Part shown: one piece after another, positions 1 through 11,300 of the stretch | Layout of the letters: the number at the start of each line of letters is the position of its first letter | Numbering within the stretch: position 1 is the first letter of the stretch | Source of the DNA: Baffinella frigidus | Taxonomy: Eukaryota > Cryptophyceae > Cryptomonadales > Baffinellaceae | Direction of reading: 5' to 3' | DNA: 14,251 nt | Assembly: GCA_026770585.1 (NCBI GenBank) | Contig: MU646767.1 | Coordinates: 245,648 to 259,898 of the forward strand | Notes under the pieces: generated by a model | The model's database searches: none | Told to the model about the DNA's origin: nothing | The model's input: the letters and a program-made list of their open reading frames with translations, nothing else | Made by a program: the position numbers and the translations under genes

Positions 1-2
1 CC

Positions 3-34
<32 letters not shown>

Positions 35-44
35 ACCCTTAACC

Positions 45-76
<32 letters not shown>

Positions 77-80
77 ACCC
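1..80 (+). repeat. CCCTCAA tandem array
   Basis: About 11 head-to-tail copies of the 7-base unit CCCTCAA. One unit near position 36 is CCCTTAA. It is a variant of the plant-type telomere repeat. Exon 1 enters in phase 1 and must have a coding exon further upstream, so this array is probably intronic and not a chromosome end. Confidence 0.95.
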
Positions 81-490
81 TATCGCATGTACCCCCCCTC
101 ACCCTCCACTCTGAACCCTGAACCCTACATTCTAAACCCCACCCCTGCACCTCACCCCTTACCCCCCTACCGCCTCAAACCCTAACGCCTAAACCCAAAA
201 CTATCGGGGAAAAGTTCGACGATGTTCACATGTATCCCCCTACCCCCTAACCCCATCAAAACTCGACCCTAAACCCTACTCCCGACACGCGATGAAGTAA
301 CCCCTACACCCTACAGTCTACATCCTACAGTCTACACCCTACACCACACACTCTAAACCCTACCCCCTAACCCTCAAACACCAAGTCCCGAACCCCAAAC
401 CCCACCCCCTAAACCCTACACCCCACCCCCTACACCCCTAACCCCACACCCTCCCCCCGAGACCCCAACCCCCAAATCCCACACCCCCAA
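81..490 (+). repeat. Degenerate C-rich telomere-like stretch
   Basis: Scattered CCCTAAA, CCCTACA, CCCCAAA and ACCCCCTA units without a regular register. No stretch here matches the WASHC4 part expected before exon 1, and no other gene is visible. Confidence 0.8.
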
Positions 491-491
491 G

Positions 492-580
492 CAGGGAGGA
501 GGGCGCAGAAGAGCAGGGGATGGTGTTGTTGTTTAGGGTTCATTGGATCACCGCACATCTCCCGTTCCTCTATCCGTTCA
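492..580 (+). pseudogene. Exon 1 acceptor-side copy with an insertion
   Basis: It begins CAG|GGAGGAGGGCGCAGAA, as exon 1 does, and later resumes at TGGATCACCGC. About 26 bases that include TTTAGGG lie between GAGCAG and that point. The last part (TCTATCCGTTCA) is shared with the next copy at 728-780. It is not translatable as the exon. Confidence 0.7.
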
Positions 581-672
581 ACCCTAACCCGATTTTAACA
601 TCTACTAACCACTTGACTATCTGTTCAACACTCGATCCTCCGTGTTTCAACATCCATTCAACTGTTGTAACG

Positions 673-740
673 TTTATGAACCAGGGAGGAGGGTGCGTTT
701 ATGAACCAGGGAGGAGGGTTTATGAAACAGGGAGGAGGTG
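673..740 (+). repeat. Three tandem copies of exon 1 acceptor
   Basis: The motif TTTATGAACCAGGGAGGAGG (second C changed to A in the third copy) starts at 673, 698 and 719, giving spacings of 25 and 21 bases. Each unit contains the CAG|GGAGGAGG acceptor junction of exon 1. Confidence 0.9.
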
Positions 741-780
741 CAGTGGATCACCGCGCTCCGCCCCTGCCTCTATCCGTTCA
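728..780 (+). pseudogene. Exon 1 acceptor-side fragment
   Basis: It is read in the exon frame from 732. It gives EEVQWITALRPCLYPF, a degraded version of EEGAEVQRITALLPFL. It loses similarity after about 50 bases and has no donor. Confidence 0.75.
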
Positions 781-829
781 AACTCGGGCATTTCCTGCCC
801 GAAAACCCCTTCTTAGCCTGCTGTGTGGA

Positions 830-1070
830 TATTGTACTTTTCGGGTCAGCGCGGATTTTGGGTCGGGGTCGGGAAGTCGGGAAAAATCGAAAATATCGAA
901 AAAGGGCTCTAGTATTTGTACATATTATGGGTGGGGGGTGCATCTTGTCATCATATCAATGCATAAGACAGCATAAAACTTTAGATGGACGCATCGATTT
1001 TCGAGATTTTCATTTCCCGACTCCCCGACCCGACCTCGAGAAAATCCGCGCTGACCCGAAAAGTACAATA
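830..1070. mobile_element. Foldback (MITE-like) element, about 240 bp
   Basis: The left arm starts TATTGTACTTTTCGGG and the right arm ends CCCGAAAAGTACAATA. Pairing continues with mismatches for about 75 bases per arm (830-905 and 992-1070). The loop of about 85 bases has no open frame of note. The flanks share only GA on each side, too short to call a target duplication. Confidence 0.85.
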
Positions 1071-1164
1071 GATGTATGGCGGTGAAATAGACGCGCGGCG
1101 TGTGTAGTGGATGTACTGCGTGGCATCGCGCAAACCCCACACACGAACCCCGCACACGTTCCAG

Positions 1165-1249
1165 GGAGGAGGGCGCAGAAGTGCAGCGGATTACCGCGCT
1201 CCTCCCCTTTCTCGAACGCCTGGCAATCTTCGGCACCCAATGCCACGCG
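1165..1249 (+). CDS. WASHC4: WASHC4 exon 1 of window
   Basis: The acceptor is CCAG|G and the donor is GCG|GTACGA. The exon enters in phase 1 (one base, then 28 codons) and leaves in phase 0. It reads EEGAEVQRITALL then PFLERLAIFGTQCHA. This matches human EGDCQIQMGRF and SFLQELSCFVTRCYEV with a two-residue gap. A second, 5'-altered copy lies at 1393-1465, and acceptor-side fragments lie at 492-580 and 728-780. I prefer this copy because the older fragments share its GGAGGAGG start. Confidence 0.78.
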
Positions 1250-2620
1250 GTACGAACCCACCACCAAATATATTTTATACATGTGTTATAAACAACCTTC
1301 CTGGTACAAATCTTCGCTACATATGTATTATACAACCTCTTCATGGTACAAAACCCGTCCCGCGGAGAAGCGATCGGAACCCGGTCAAGTAGGGTGGCGA
1401 GCCGGATCATAGCGCTGCTCCCCTTTCTCGAGCGTCTCACGATCTTCGGCACGCAATGTCACGCGGTGCCAAACCCCATAGCTCTGCCTCAGTCGGGTCG
1501 ACTGGTTGTTTTCCCGCCAAATGTTGACGAATTTGTACCACACACCAGGCAAATCAACGTCCGGCCCTCATTTTGAGGAGACTAGATTAAGTGAGGCAGA
1601 CCTAGAACCCATGCATGATACATAATGCCCTTCCTGGTTCAAAACGTATCCCGTCCCGATCTTATCTCACACAATGTATTTATTAATTGGTTTTGGAAAG
1701 CCAACTCCCTCACAAAATCGGCAACTTATTGTTTACGATTACTGATTAAAATATTAAGTTGACGATTTTGTGGGGGAGTTGACTTTCTAAAACCAATGAA
1801 TAAATACATTTTGTGAGATACGATCGGTTCTACAGAGACGAGCCTGCCTCGCGCTACCGCGACACCTTCAAATTTACTTTACTATTTGTTCAACCCAAAC
1901 CATTCAGTCCACCCCATACCATTTATACCAACCCCACACCAGTTGACTAGCCGATATAAGCTACCTTCTTCTTCTTCTTCTTCTTCTTTATTACTCTCGA
2001 TACAGGTCCTAAATGAGGCCCTTGAGCCTCGAGTTGGGTGATACAAAAGTCTATGCGCCTTCAGAAACGGGCCCGCCTCAGAAACGTGAGGTATGCTACC
2101 CCATGGTATCTCAGCCCGAATGATGCATGGCAGGTGGTAGCAAATGGCATGGCACAGCTAGCCGGGCTGTACACCGACGAACCGGGGTCCCGCTACCGCG
2201 AAACGTTCAAGGGCGCACACCCCCACTTCCTCCTCCTCCAACTCGCAGGTTTGGTAGAGCGATTCTGGGGGTGTAGATTGCTTTGAGTTTAGGGTTTTGG
2301 GTTAGGGTTTAGGGCTCAGGGGTTAGGTGTTGGGGTTAGGGTTGAGGGCGCAGGGTTTGGGGTTCAGTGTTGAGGGCTATACGCCGATTTAGAATAATCT
2401 CGAACACCAGTCCCAACAGGACCAAGAGTCTCTAATTGGCAATTAGGGACCCCTCACACGCAATTATGGATCGATTGGAAAGCGGGGCTCTACACCGACG
2501 AGCCGGGGTCCCGCTACCGCGAAACGTTCAAGAATGCACACCCCCACTTCCTCCTCTTGCAGCTCGCAGGTTTGGGGTTGAGGGTTCAGGGTTCAGGGTT
2601 GAGGGTTCAGGGTTCAGGGT

Positions 2621-2673
<53 letters not shown>

Positions 2674-5308
2674 CGGGTGTACATATTTTTTGATTATTTT
2701 TTATAGATTTTGCAGGTTGGGGGGGGTGTAGACGTTTAGGGTTGAGGGTTTAGGGTCCGTGCCGTTACCGCGAAAGCCTCCCTCCCGGCACCGCGAAACG
2801 TGCAAGGGCGCCCACCCCCATTTCCTACTCCTGCTGATCGCAGGTTTGAGGTTTGGGGTTTGGGGGTTGGGGTTTGGGGTTTGGGGTTTGGGGGGTATGT
2901 TTTTGGGGGTGTAGGATTTTGGGTTGTGGTTTTTTTACGGTTAGGTTTTGGGGTTTAGGGTTCGAGAACCCGAAACCGCAAACCCCGAATCCAGCTCTCC
3001 GGAACCAGCTCTCCGGAACCAGCGCAAACTCAACCCCAGATCTGCTCGTGGCGCTGGTGACCCTGGACCTCCTGATCGAGACCCTATCCCCTAAACTGCA
3101 AGCCCTCAACCCCGAACCATAACCCCCAAACCAGAAACCAGAAACCAGAAACCAGAAACCAGAAACCAGAAACCAGAAACAGTCATGAATTCTAAACTCG
3201 AAACGTTGAATTCTAAACTGAATTCTGAACTCGAGGGCACGGCAGATCAGCTCGCGTTTTGGGTTTCAGCCTACCTACCTACCTATCTAAGCCCTAAACC
3301 CCCAACGCTAAACAATGAGCTGGTCACCCTCGCCGCCAGCTGATCTGCCGTGGCCTCGAAAGTTTCGAGTTGAGAATTCATGCCTGTTAACGGTTTCTGG
3401 TTTCTGGTTTCTGGTTTCTGGTTTCTGGTAGATGGTTTATGGCCACCCTCGACCTGCTGATCGAGACCAACGAGGAGCTGCGCGCGCCAGCTCTGCCTAC
3501 CTACCTACCTACATACATACCTACCGCGATACCTACCTACATACATACCTACCGCAATACCCACATACATACATACATACCGCAATACCTACCTACCTAC
3601 ATACCTACCGCAATACCTACCTACCTACTGACATACCTACCTACCTACCTATCTAAGCCCTATGCCCTAAACCCTGAACCCAACCCCTGGACGCTCTGCC
3701 TCATTTGCCTCATTACAAACTGGGCACGCCATCAATATATTTTCGCTGCATTCTTGTACTGATTTCCAGCTGTAAATGTGTTTGATGGCGATTCCAGTTT
3801 GAGTTAGGGAGAGGTAGAGATTGACGACACTGCAAATCTGAAACCAGATGAGCGGCGCTGGTGACGCTCGACCTTCTGATCGAGACCAATCAGGATCTGC
3901 GCGCGCCTACCTACCTACCTACCTACCTACCTACCTACCTACCTACCTACATACATACCTACCGCAATACCTACCTATCTACTGACATACCTACCTACCT
4001 ACCTACCTACATACATACATGCATACATACATACATACATACATACATACATACCGCAATACCTACCTACCTACTGACATACCTACCTACCTACCTATCT
4101 AAGCCCTATGCCCTAAACCCCGAACCCAACCCCCGGACCCAACCCCCTAATCCCTAATCCCTGAACCATCGTTCACAGTCGTATCCTAACCGAAACCGCA
4201 AACTCGAACGCAGATCTTCTCGCGGCTCTGGTGACGCTGGACCTCCTGATCGAGACGAATGAGGAGCTGCGCGCCCAGTGGGGGGAGTACAAGCGGATGC
4301 TCGAGGGCGCCGCCCTCGAACCCGAGGTGCGGAAACCCTAACCCCTCAACCCTAAACCCTAACCCCCCAAACCCCAAACACCAAACACCAAACACCAAAA
4401 CCCAAACACCAAACCCCAAACCCCATACCCCAAACCCCAAACCCCAATCCCCAAACCCCAAACCACAAGCCCCCAACCAAACTCTAACCCGAAACCCTAA
4501 CCCAGGTGTTTGGGATGAACCCGAACCGCATCGCGAAGATCCTGATGGCTGTCACGCGCATGGAGGTGCCCCTAAACCCTAAACCCTAACCCCAAACCCT
4601 AACCCTAACCCTAACCCTAAACCCCAAACCCTAACCCCCACCTTCGACCCCCCTCAAAAGGTGACGCGCATGGAGGTCGGACCCCTCCCACCAGCCAACC
4701 CTAAACACCAACCCCCAACCCCCAACCCCCAAACCCCAAACCCCAAACCCCAAACCCCAACCCCCAACCCCCAAACCTCAAAGCGTAAACCCTGAACCCA
4801 AACATGGAGGTTGCTCCTAAAACCCTCAACCCTGGATCCTCACTCCCCAGGCGGATGTGCTAGACGGGGCGCTGCTGCGGGGATGCGGACCCCTCCCACC
4901 AGCAAACCCCAAACCCCAACCCCCAAACCCCAACCCCCAACCCCCAAACCCCAAACCCCAAACCCCAAACCTTATCCGGGGAAATCTATTTTTCTTTCAT
5001 TTGATGGCAACGAAAATTACTACACGATTCGTTCTTATTAGTAATATAAAATAATCTGTGTAGTAATTTTGATTGCCATCAAATGAAAGAAAAATAGATT
5101 TCCCCGGATAAAACCCCCAAGGTTGCTCCTTGAACCCTAAACCCCAACCCCCCACACCCAGGCGGACGTGCTAGACGGGGCGCTGCTGCGGGGGTGCTGG
5201 ATGCAGGATATCGCGTGGCACCATGCCAAGGGTGTGTCTGAGGCGCGATCCAACAAGACGCTTTCCGATGAGGTGCTCCACCCCACAGTGTTTCTCTCTA
5301 TATCTCTC

Positions 5309-5348
<40 letters not shown>

Positions 5349-8300
5349 TCTCTCTTTCTTCCTCTCTCTCTCTCTTCCTCTCTCTCTCTCTCGTACACAC
5401 ACTCTCTCTGTATATATATCTCTCTCTCTCTCACACACACGAACACACAGTGGGCTTCGAAAAGGAGAATTCGACCGAAAATCCGGTCGAAATGTTGGGC
5501 AGTTAACTTTTTTTGTACCAGCAATCCAACACTCTCTCTCTCTCTCTTCTCTCGCTCTGGCCCTCCCATCCAACCACGCGAACGGGGTTTCCGAGGCGTG
5601 TTCGAGTAAGGCCCTCATGTCACGTTTCACCCTCTTTCCCGCAGGTTTTAGCGTGGGTTCAGGGCCACCTGGCGTATCGTATCCCCAGGCGGGCCCGTCC
5701 GGTCTGAGGCGGGCCCGTGAGTAAAGCCACTCTCCCCTTTCTGGATCGCAGGTCCTGGCGTGGGTGAAGGGGCACCTGGCGTACCTCACGAGCCACATTG
5801 GCGACGCCACCGAGTCCACACACCGCCACCAGGTTTGTTCCGGCACTTGAACACGATCGACTGTGCCATAAGTTGACGTCTGTAGTACCAGCACCGCCCA
5901 TTTCATGCCGTAAGTTGACGTTTTTAAGTACAACACTGGCCACTTTATGCCATACGTTAACGTCTGTAATACCAGCACCGCCCACTTCATACCGTAAGTT
6001 GACGTTTTTAGTACCAGGACCGTCCACTTTTGGCGGTGGTGGGCCTTTACACGTCGCCGCTTGGGGGTCGGGGGTGGGGGTTGGGGGTTGGAGTTGGGGC
6101 GCCTGGCGTACCTGACGAGCCACAGTTCCGACCACTCACCGCCACTAGATTTGTGTTGAGTCTTTAGTGTTGATTGTTCGTGGCTTTAGGGTTTGGGGAG
6201 CAGGGTTCTGGGTGTAGGGTGCAGGGGTGTAGGGTGCAGGGGTGTAGAGTTTGTGTTGTAGGGGTGTAGTGGGTTGGGGGGTGGAGTTGGGCCACCTGGC
6301 GTACCTGACGAGGCACATTCCCGACCGAGTCCACCCACTGCCACCAGGTTTGGGGGTTGGGGTTGGTGTCAGGGTTGAGCGGTTCAGGGTTTCACTCACC
6401 GCTACCTAGTTTGGGTTGCAGGGGTGCAGGGCTGCAGGTGTAGGGCGTAGCGACAGAGTCCACACCGCAGTCAACATCACCCTAGCATCGCTGAATTTCC
6501 AGCGTGTTCATAGGCTAACGGCCTGAAAATGGGGTAGTTAGGCAAACGGCATTGCCTAGGACCTCCTACCGTAGGCCGAGGGATCCTAGGACCAAAAAGT
6601 CGCGGCCTACGGTAGGAGGTCCTAGGCAACGCCGTAGGCCTAACTACCCCATTTTCAGGCCGTTACCCTATTAGTGTGTCCTGCAGGTGGCGGGGTCTCT
6701 GGCGGGGTGGGTTCTGGTGACGCAAACGACGCGCTTTCGTACCAACCAAAATTACTTCACAAATTCTTTACTATTACAAGTTTGACTCGATCGTGTAGTA
6801 GTTTCCGTTGCCAGAAATAAATTAAAAAATCTTTTTTACAGTTAATTTCAACCCCTTTTGGCGTTACACATGGCGGGGTGTGGGTTCTGGTCGCGCACAT
6901 GAAGAAATGGATGGAGGTCGATGTCAAGGCAATTTCAACAAGAATTACTGAACAAATTCTTTATTATTGCTAGTATGGCCCAATTATTACTGGTCGATGT
7001 CAAGGCTATCCACACAAATCCAACGAAAACATCACTTTCTGGCATCATGAAAATTACTACACAGTTATGTCTTACTAGTAATATTGAACCGTTTGTGTAG
7101 TAATTTTTGTGGGCCAGAAAACTGATATTTTTGTGTGTGTTTTCAGGTGGTTGGGTGCCTGGCGGTGTGGGTTCTGGTCGCGCAAATGAAGCGCGGGATG
7201 GAGATCGATGTCAAGGCGATTCACAAAGCTGTCATCGGGATCAAGGCGAAGGTCTGCACCTAATTAACATGTAGTTGTAAACATAGAGTTGTAAAGAGTA
7301 CGTGTGGTTAATATGTAGTTGTACAGACGACATGTGTAGTTGTAGAGACTGCGTGTAGTTGATATGTATCGTTGTAAAGACAACATGTAGTTGTAAAGAT
7401 AGTTGTAAAAATAAAAATAGTTGTAAAGAAAAGAAGCAAATGAGGCGCGGGATGGAGATCGACGGCCAGACGATCCAGAAAGCTGTCACCTCCCGTTAGC
7501 CCTCAGGGCTTACTACGCGGAACCACTGGGTTGCAACCGACACGTCTTATCCGCCGATTTTTGCGGGTGGCAAAAGTTAATATACCCGAGAAATGAATTG
7601 ATTTTTCTCTAAAAGTGGCCAATTTGTGGAGTAGACTTGTGAACTGACCGCAATTCCCGAATTGTAGGCAGTCGTTCCGCGTACCTCTCGAGAATGCAAG
7701 AGGGGCCTATTTACATGTGGGGTTGTAAATATCTGTACCAGGATAGGGTATTCCAACCTCGTGACTGTACAAATTTCGCAGAGTTACGTGACCAATCAAC
7801 GAAATTTACTACACAAATACCCACTTTTAAAAGCACATCTGTTTTGAATAGGCCCCTCTAACATTCTCGAGTGGTAGTGAGGTGCTCCCAGCGTTTGTTT
7901 TTCACTCTCTCTCTTTCTATGGTGCTCATTAACAAAACGGGTTTCGTTTTTCGTTTTTTTTTACAGCCCTAAACCCTAAACCCCAAACCCCAACCCTCAA
8001 ACCCCAAATCGCCACACGCCCAAAACCCAAACTCTCGAACTCCAAATCCTAACCCTAAACCCCAACCCCTAAACCCACTGCAAAATCTGATTAAATTTAA
8101 ACACCGTGTGTGCTATCTCAAGGGCGGAAATTTTCATTTTCCTATCCTCGACATAACTGTACCACAGCCAAACAAAAACCTAAGGTAGCAAAAAGGTGAC
8201 TCAAATTAAACATTTTTTCATGTGAAACCCAACCCAGGTGCCGGCGGTGGTCTTACACGGACGCGCCCTCTTCGTCATCTCCGACTTCCTCAACAAGAAC

Positions 8301-11300
8301 CTGCCCTCCCTTCTCGGTCCGAAACCCGAAACCCGGAACCCGAAACCCGGAACCCGGAACCCAGAACCCGGAACCCGAAACCCGGAACCCGGAACCCGAA
8401 ACCCGGAACCCGGAACCCGGAACCCGAAACCCGGAACCCGAAACCCGGAACCCGGAACCCAGAACCCGGAACCCGAAACCCGGAACCCGGAACCCGAAAC
8501 CCGGAACCCGAAACCCGGAACCCGAAATCCGGAACCCGGAACCCGAAACCCGGAACCTGGAACCCGAAACCCGGAACCTGGAACCCGGAACCCGGAACCC
8601 GGAACCCGGAACCCGGAACCTAGAACCCGAAATCCGAAACCCAGAACCTGGAACTCCAAACCCGGAATCCGGAACCCGGAACCCGGAAACCGGAACCCGA
8701 AACCCGGAACCCAGAACCCGAAACCCGGAACCCGGAACCCGGAACCCGGAACCCGGAACCCGGAACCCGGAACCTGGAACCCGAAACTCCCAGGGAGGTG
8801 GATGTGCGCGGGTCGTGCTGTGCGCTCAAACCCGAACCCAAAACCCGAAACCCGGATCCAGGCAAGCCGACAAAAGAGGAGCCGCTCTCAAAAGTGGTCG
8901 CGCCGCTCGCGGACAAGTTCCCGTCGCAGATCCAGGTGTGCCCATCGGTCGTGCTCGGTACAAACTGGTGTGCCCAGCGGACGTGATCAGTACAAACGAT
9001 TGGACGTGCCGGTACTGATTTAGGACGCGCCGCCGGAGTTGACTTTCTTAGTCACGGTCCACTTTTGGAGCCTTTGAAAAGTGGTTGCGCCGCTAAAGTG
9101 ATCGCGCCGCCAAAGTGGTCGCGCTGATTGTGGATAAGTTTCCGTTGTATATCCGGGTTATGAACCCCCTCATAACCTGTTCGAACCCCAACCACTAGAC
9201 CCTAAACCTAAACCCTGGACTGGAAACCCTAAACCCTGAACCCTAAACCCTAAACCCTAAACCCTAAACCCTAAACCCCGACCCCTAGACCCTAAACCCT
9301 AAACCCTGGACCGGAAACCCTAAAACCTACACCCTGAACCCTAAAACCTACAACCCACACCTTACAACCCACACCCTACAACCCACACCCTAAACCCTAA
9401 ACCTTTCACCCTACAACCCACACCCTAAACCCTAAACCTCTCACCCTACAACCCACACCCTAAACCCTAAACCTTTCACCCTTCAACGCACACCCGACAC
9501 CCTCAACCCCAAACCGCCAAGCATTCCCTTCCGCGAACCCGAAACCCTAAAGTCTAAACCCGAAACCCTAAACTCTAAACCCTAAAACAGGCGCTGGAGC
9601 TGCCTGCAGCTGAACGGATGGAATCCGAAGCCCCGAAACCCTCAATCCCCTCATCTCTTAACCTTCAGAACCCTTAATCTCCTAAACCCTTGATCCCCTA
9701 AACCCTCAACCTTCAACCCTCAAACCGAAACCCGACACCCGCAACCAGCAACCCGCAACCTTAGCCCTGAATTTTGATCCCCTAAACCCGAAATCAGAAA
9801 CCCTCAACCTTCAACCCTCAAACCGAAACCCGAAACCCGCAACCCACAACCCGCAACCTTAGCCCTGAATTTTCAAAGCAGACACCCTCAAACAGGCGTT
9901 GGAGTTGCAGCTGAGCGCGTGGATGGTCCGCATGGAGTCCGACTTCTCCTCCAAAGTACGGGCCTACCCCCTCTAGGGTGTAGGGCGTGGGGTCTGGGGT
10001 TTGGCAACAGAGTCCCCTAACCCCCAAACTGGTGGTTGCCCCTCTAGTTGCGATTGGGTAGATGCTCTGGAAAGGGTGTAGGGTGAAGGGTGTAGGGTGC
10101 AGGGTGTAGGGTGTAGGGTGTAGGGTGTAGGATGTATGGTGTAGGGTGTAGGGTGTAGGGGTTAGGGTTTGGTTACAGGCGCTGGAGTTGCAGCTGAGCG
10201 CGTGGATGGTCCGCATGGAATCCGACTTCTACTCCAAGGTGCCACCAGAGCCCCTAGTCGTGGTCGCAACTCCTCTTTGTAGAGACCCGTCACAGGTATG
10301 TAGAGAAGAACCCGTGATGGGTCTTGTGTACACCAAAACCGCTCTCTCTCTATCACTTCACTGCCAGCTAGGACATTTTACCGGCGGTCCCCCCTCAGGA
10401 TGTAACAGGTGTTCGCCCTCAGGTTATCATCTGTGGTTCACCCTCAGGTGGCGATTGGAGAGATGCTCTCGACGCGTGCAAACCTGCTGGTGCAGGGGGT
10501 CCTTCTCGCCAACCAGGCTATCCCCCGCGCCACCCCCTGTCTCAGCCGTCTGTTTTCCTCTCCACAATCTCTTCGCGAACCTGAATATATTTATTTTCGG
10601 AAACTGTCCTTCTAAACGATTCTTGGTACAAATCCCGACATTTCAAAGCCCTAAAAGTACGAATATTTTAAAGCCCTAAAAGTTCTTGGTGCAAATCTTC
10701 CTTTAGAAGGACATTCCCGAAATTAAATGTATGCAGGTCCGGGATGAAATCGGCGCGTCCCCCTCCATACACCTCGAAATTCAATGAGCGTTTGCCTCAA
10801 CACATGGCGCCACCCCCTGGACCAGGTTTCGCACATGAACCCCGACCCCTAAATCTTGAACCACAAACCCTCAACACCAAACCCTCGGCCCAACGTGCAC
10901 CGTTCCGATCAGGTGGGGCACCCCACTTAGCAGCAACCGAGGACCTTTTCACCTTGAATTCAAGGTGAAATTCCGGTTAGGTTCTAGGGTAATGGATGAG
11001 ATTCTAGTACAGATCGTTTAAATGGACTGTATCCGTGAAGCCCCCGGTGGCTGCTAAGTGGCCTGAGGCTCGGTGATCTCCCTGCTTCCCACACCCTAGA
11101 CCCTAACCCCTAAACCCTAACCCCCAAACCCCAAACCCTCAGATGGGGCACCTCCTGCGGCCCGGGCCTAACCCCCCCACCCCCCGTCCCCCAGCCTAAA
11201 TTTAGGGGTTTAGGGGTTAACCCCAAAACCCTAACCCCTAACCCCTGACCCCCAAAGCCCAACGCCACAGGAAGGGCACCTCCTGAGGCCCGGGCCTAGT

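Noticed and set aside
1-80. True chromosome end (telomere)
   Set aside because: The gene must continue upstream, because exon 1 enters in phase 1 and lacks the protein's start. The unit is a variant, and similar arrays fill every intron.
2571-2673. CRISPR array
   Set aside because: Units are 7 bases with no spacers, in a eukaryotic intron.
5137-5990. Arg/Glu-rich and Ser/Leu-rich frames
   Set aside because: They are translations of a CT microsatellite on the two strands.
7955-7966. Strong T-rich tract with ACAG acceptor
   Set aside because: The sequence after it is CCCTAAA repeat with no coding match.
8201-9023. Long open frames on both strands over the CCCGRAA array
   Set aside because: The 7-base period without stop codons opens every frame. 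The protein is a short monotonous repeat and only the exon 8 part matches a family.
10739-10789. Possible exon after ATGCAG reading VRDEIGASPSIHLEIQ
   Set aside because: No donor follows, a stop comes at once, and the family alignment leaves no gap between exons 11 and 12.
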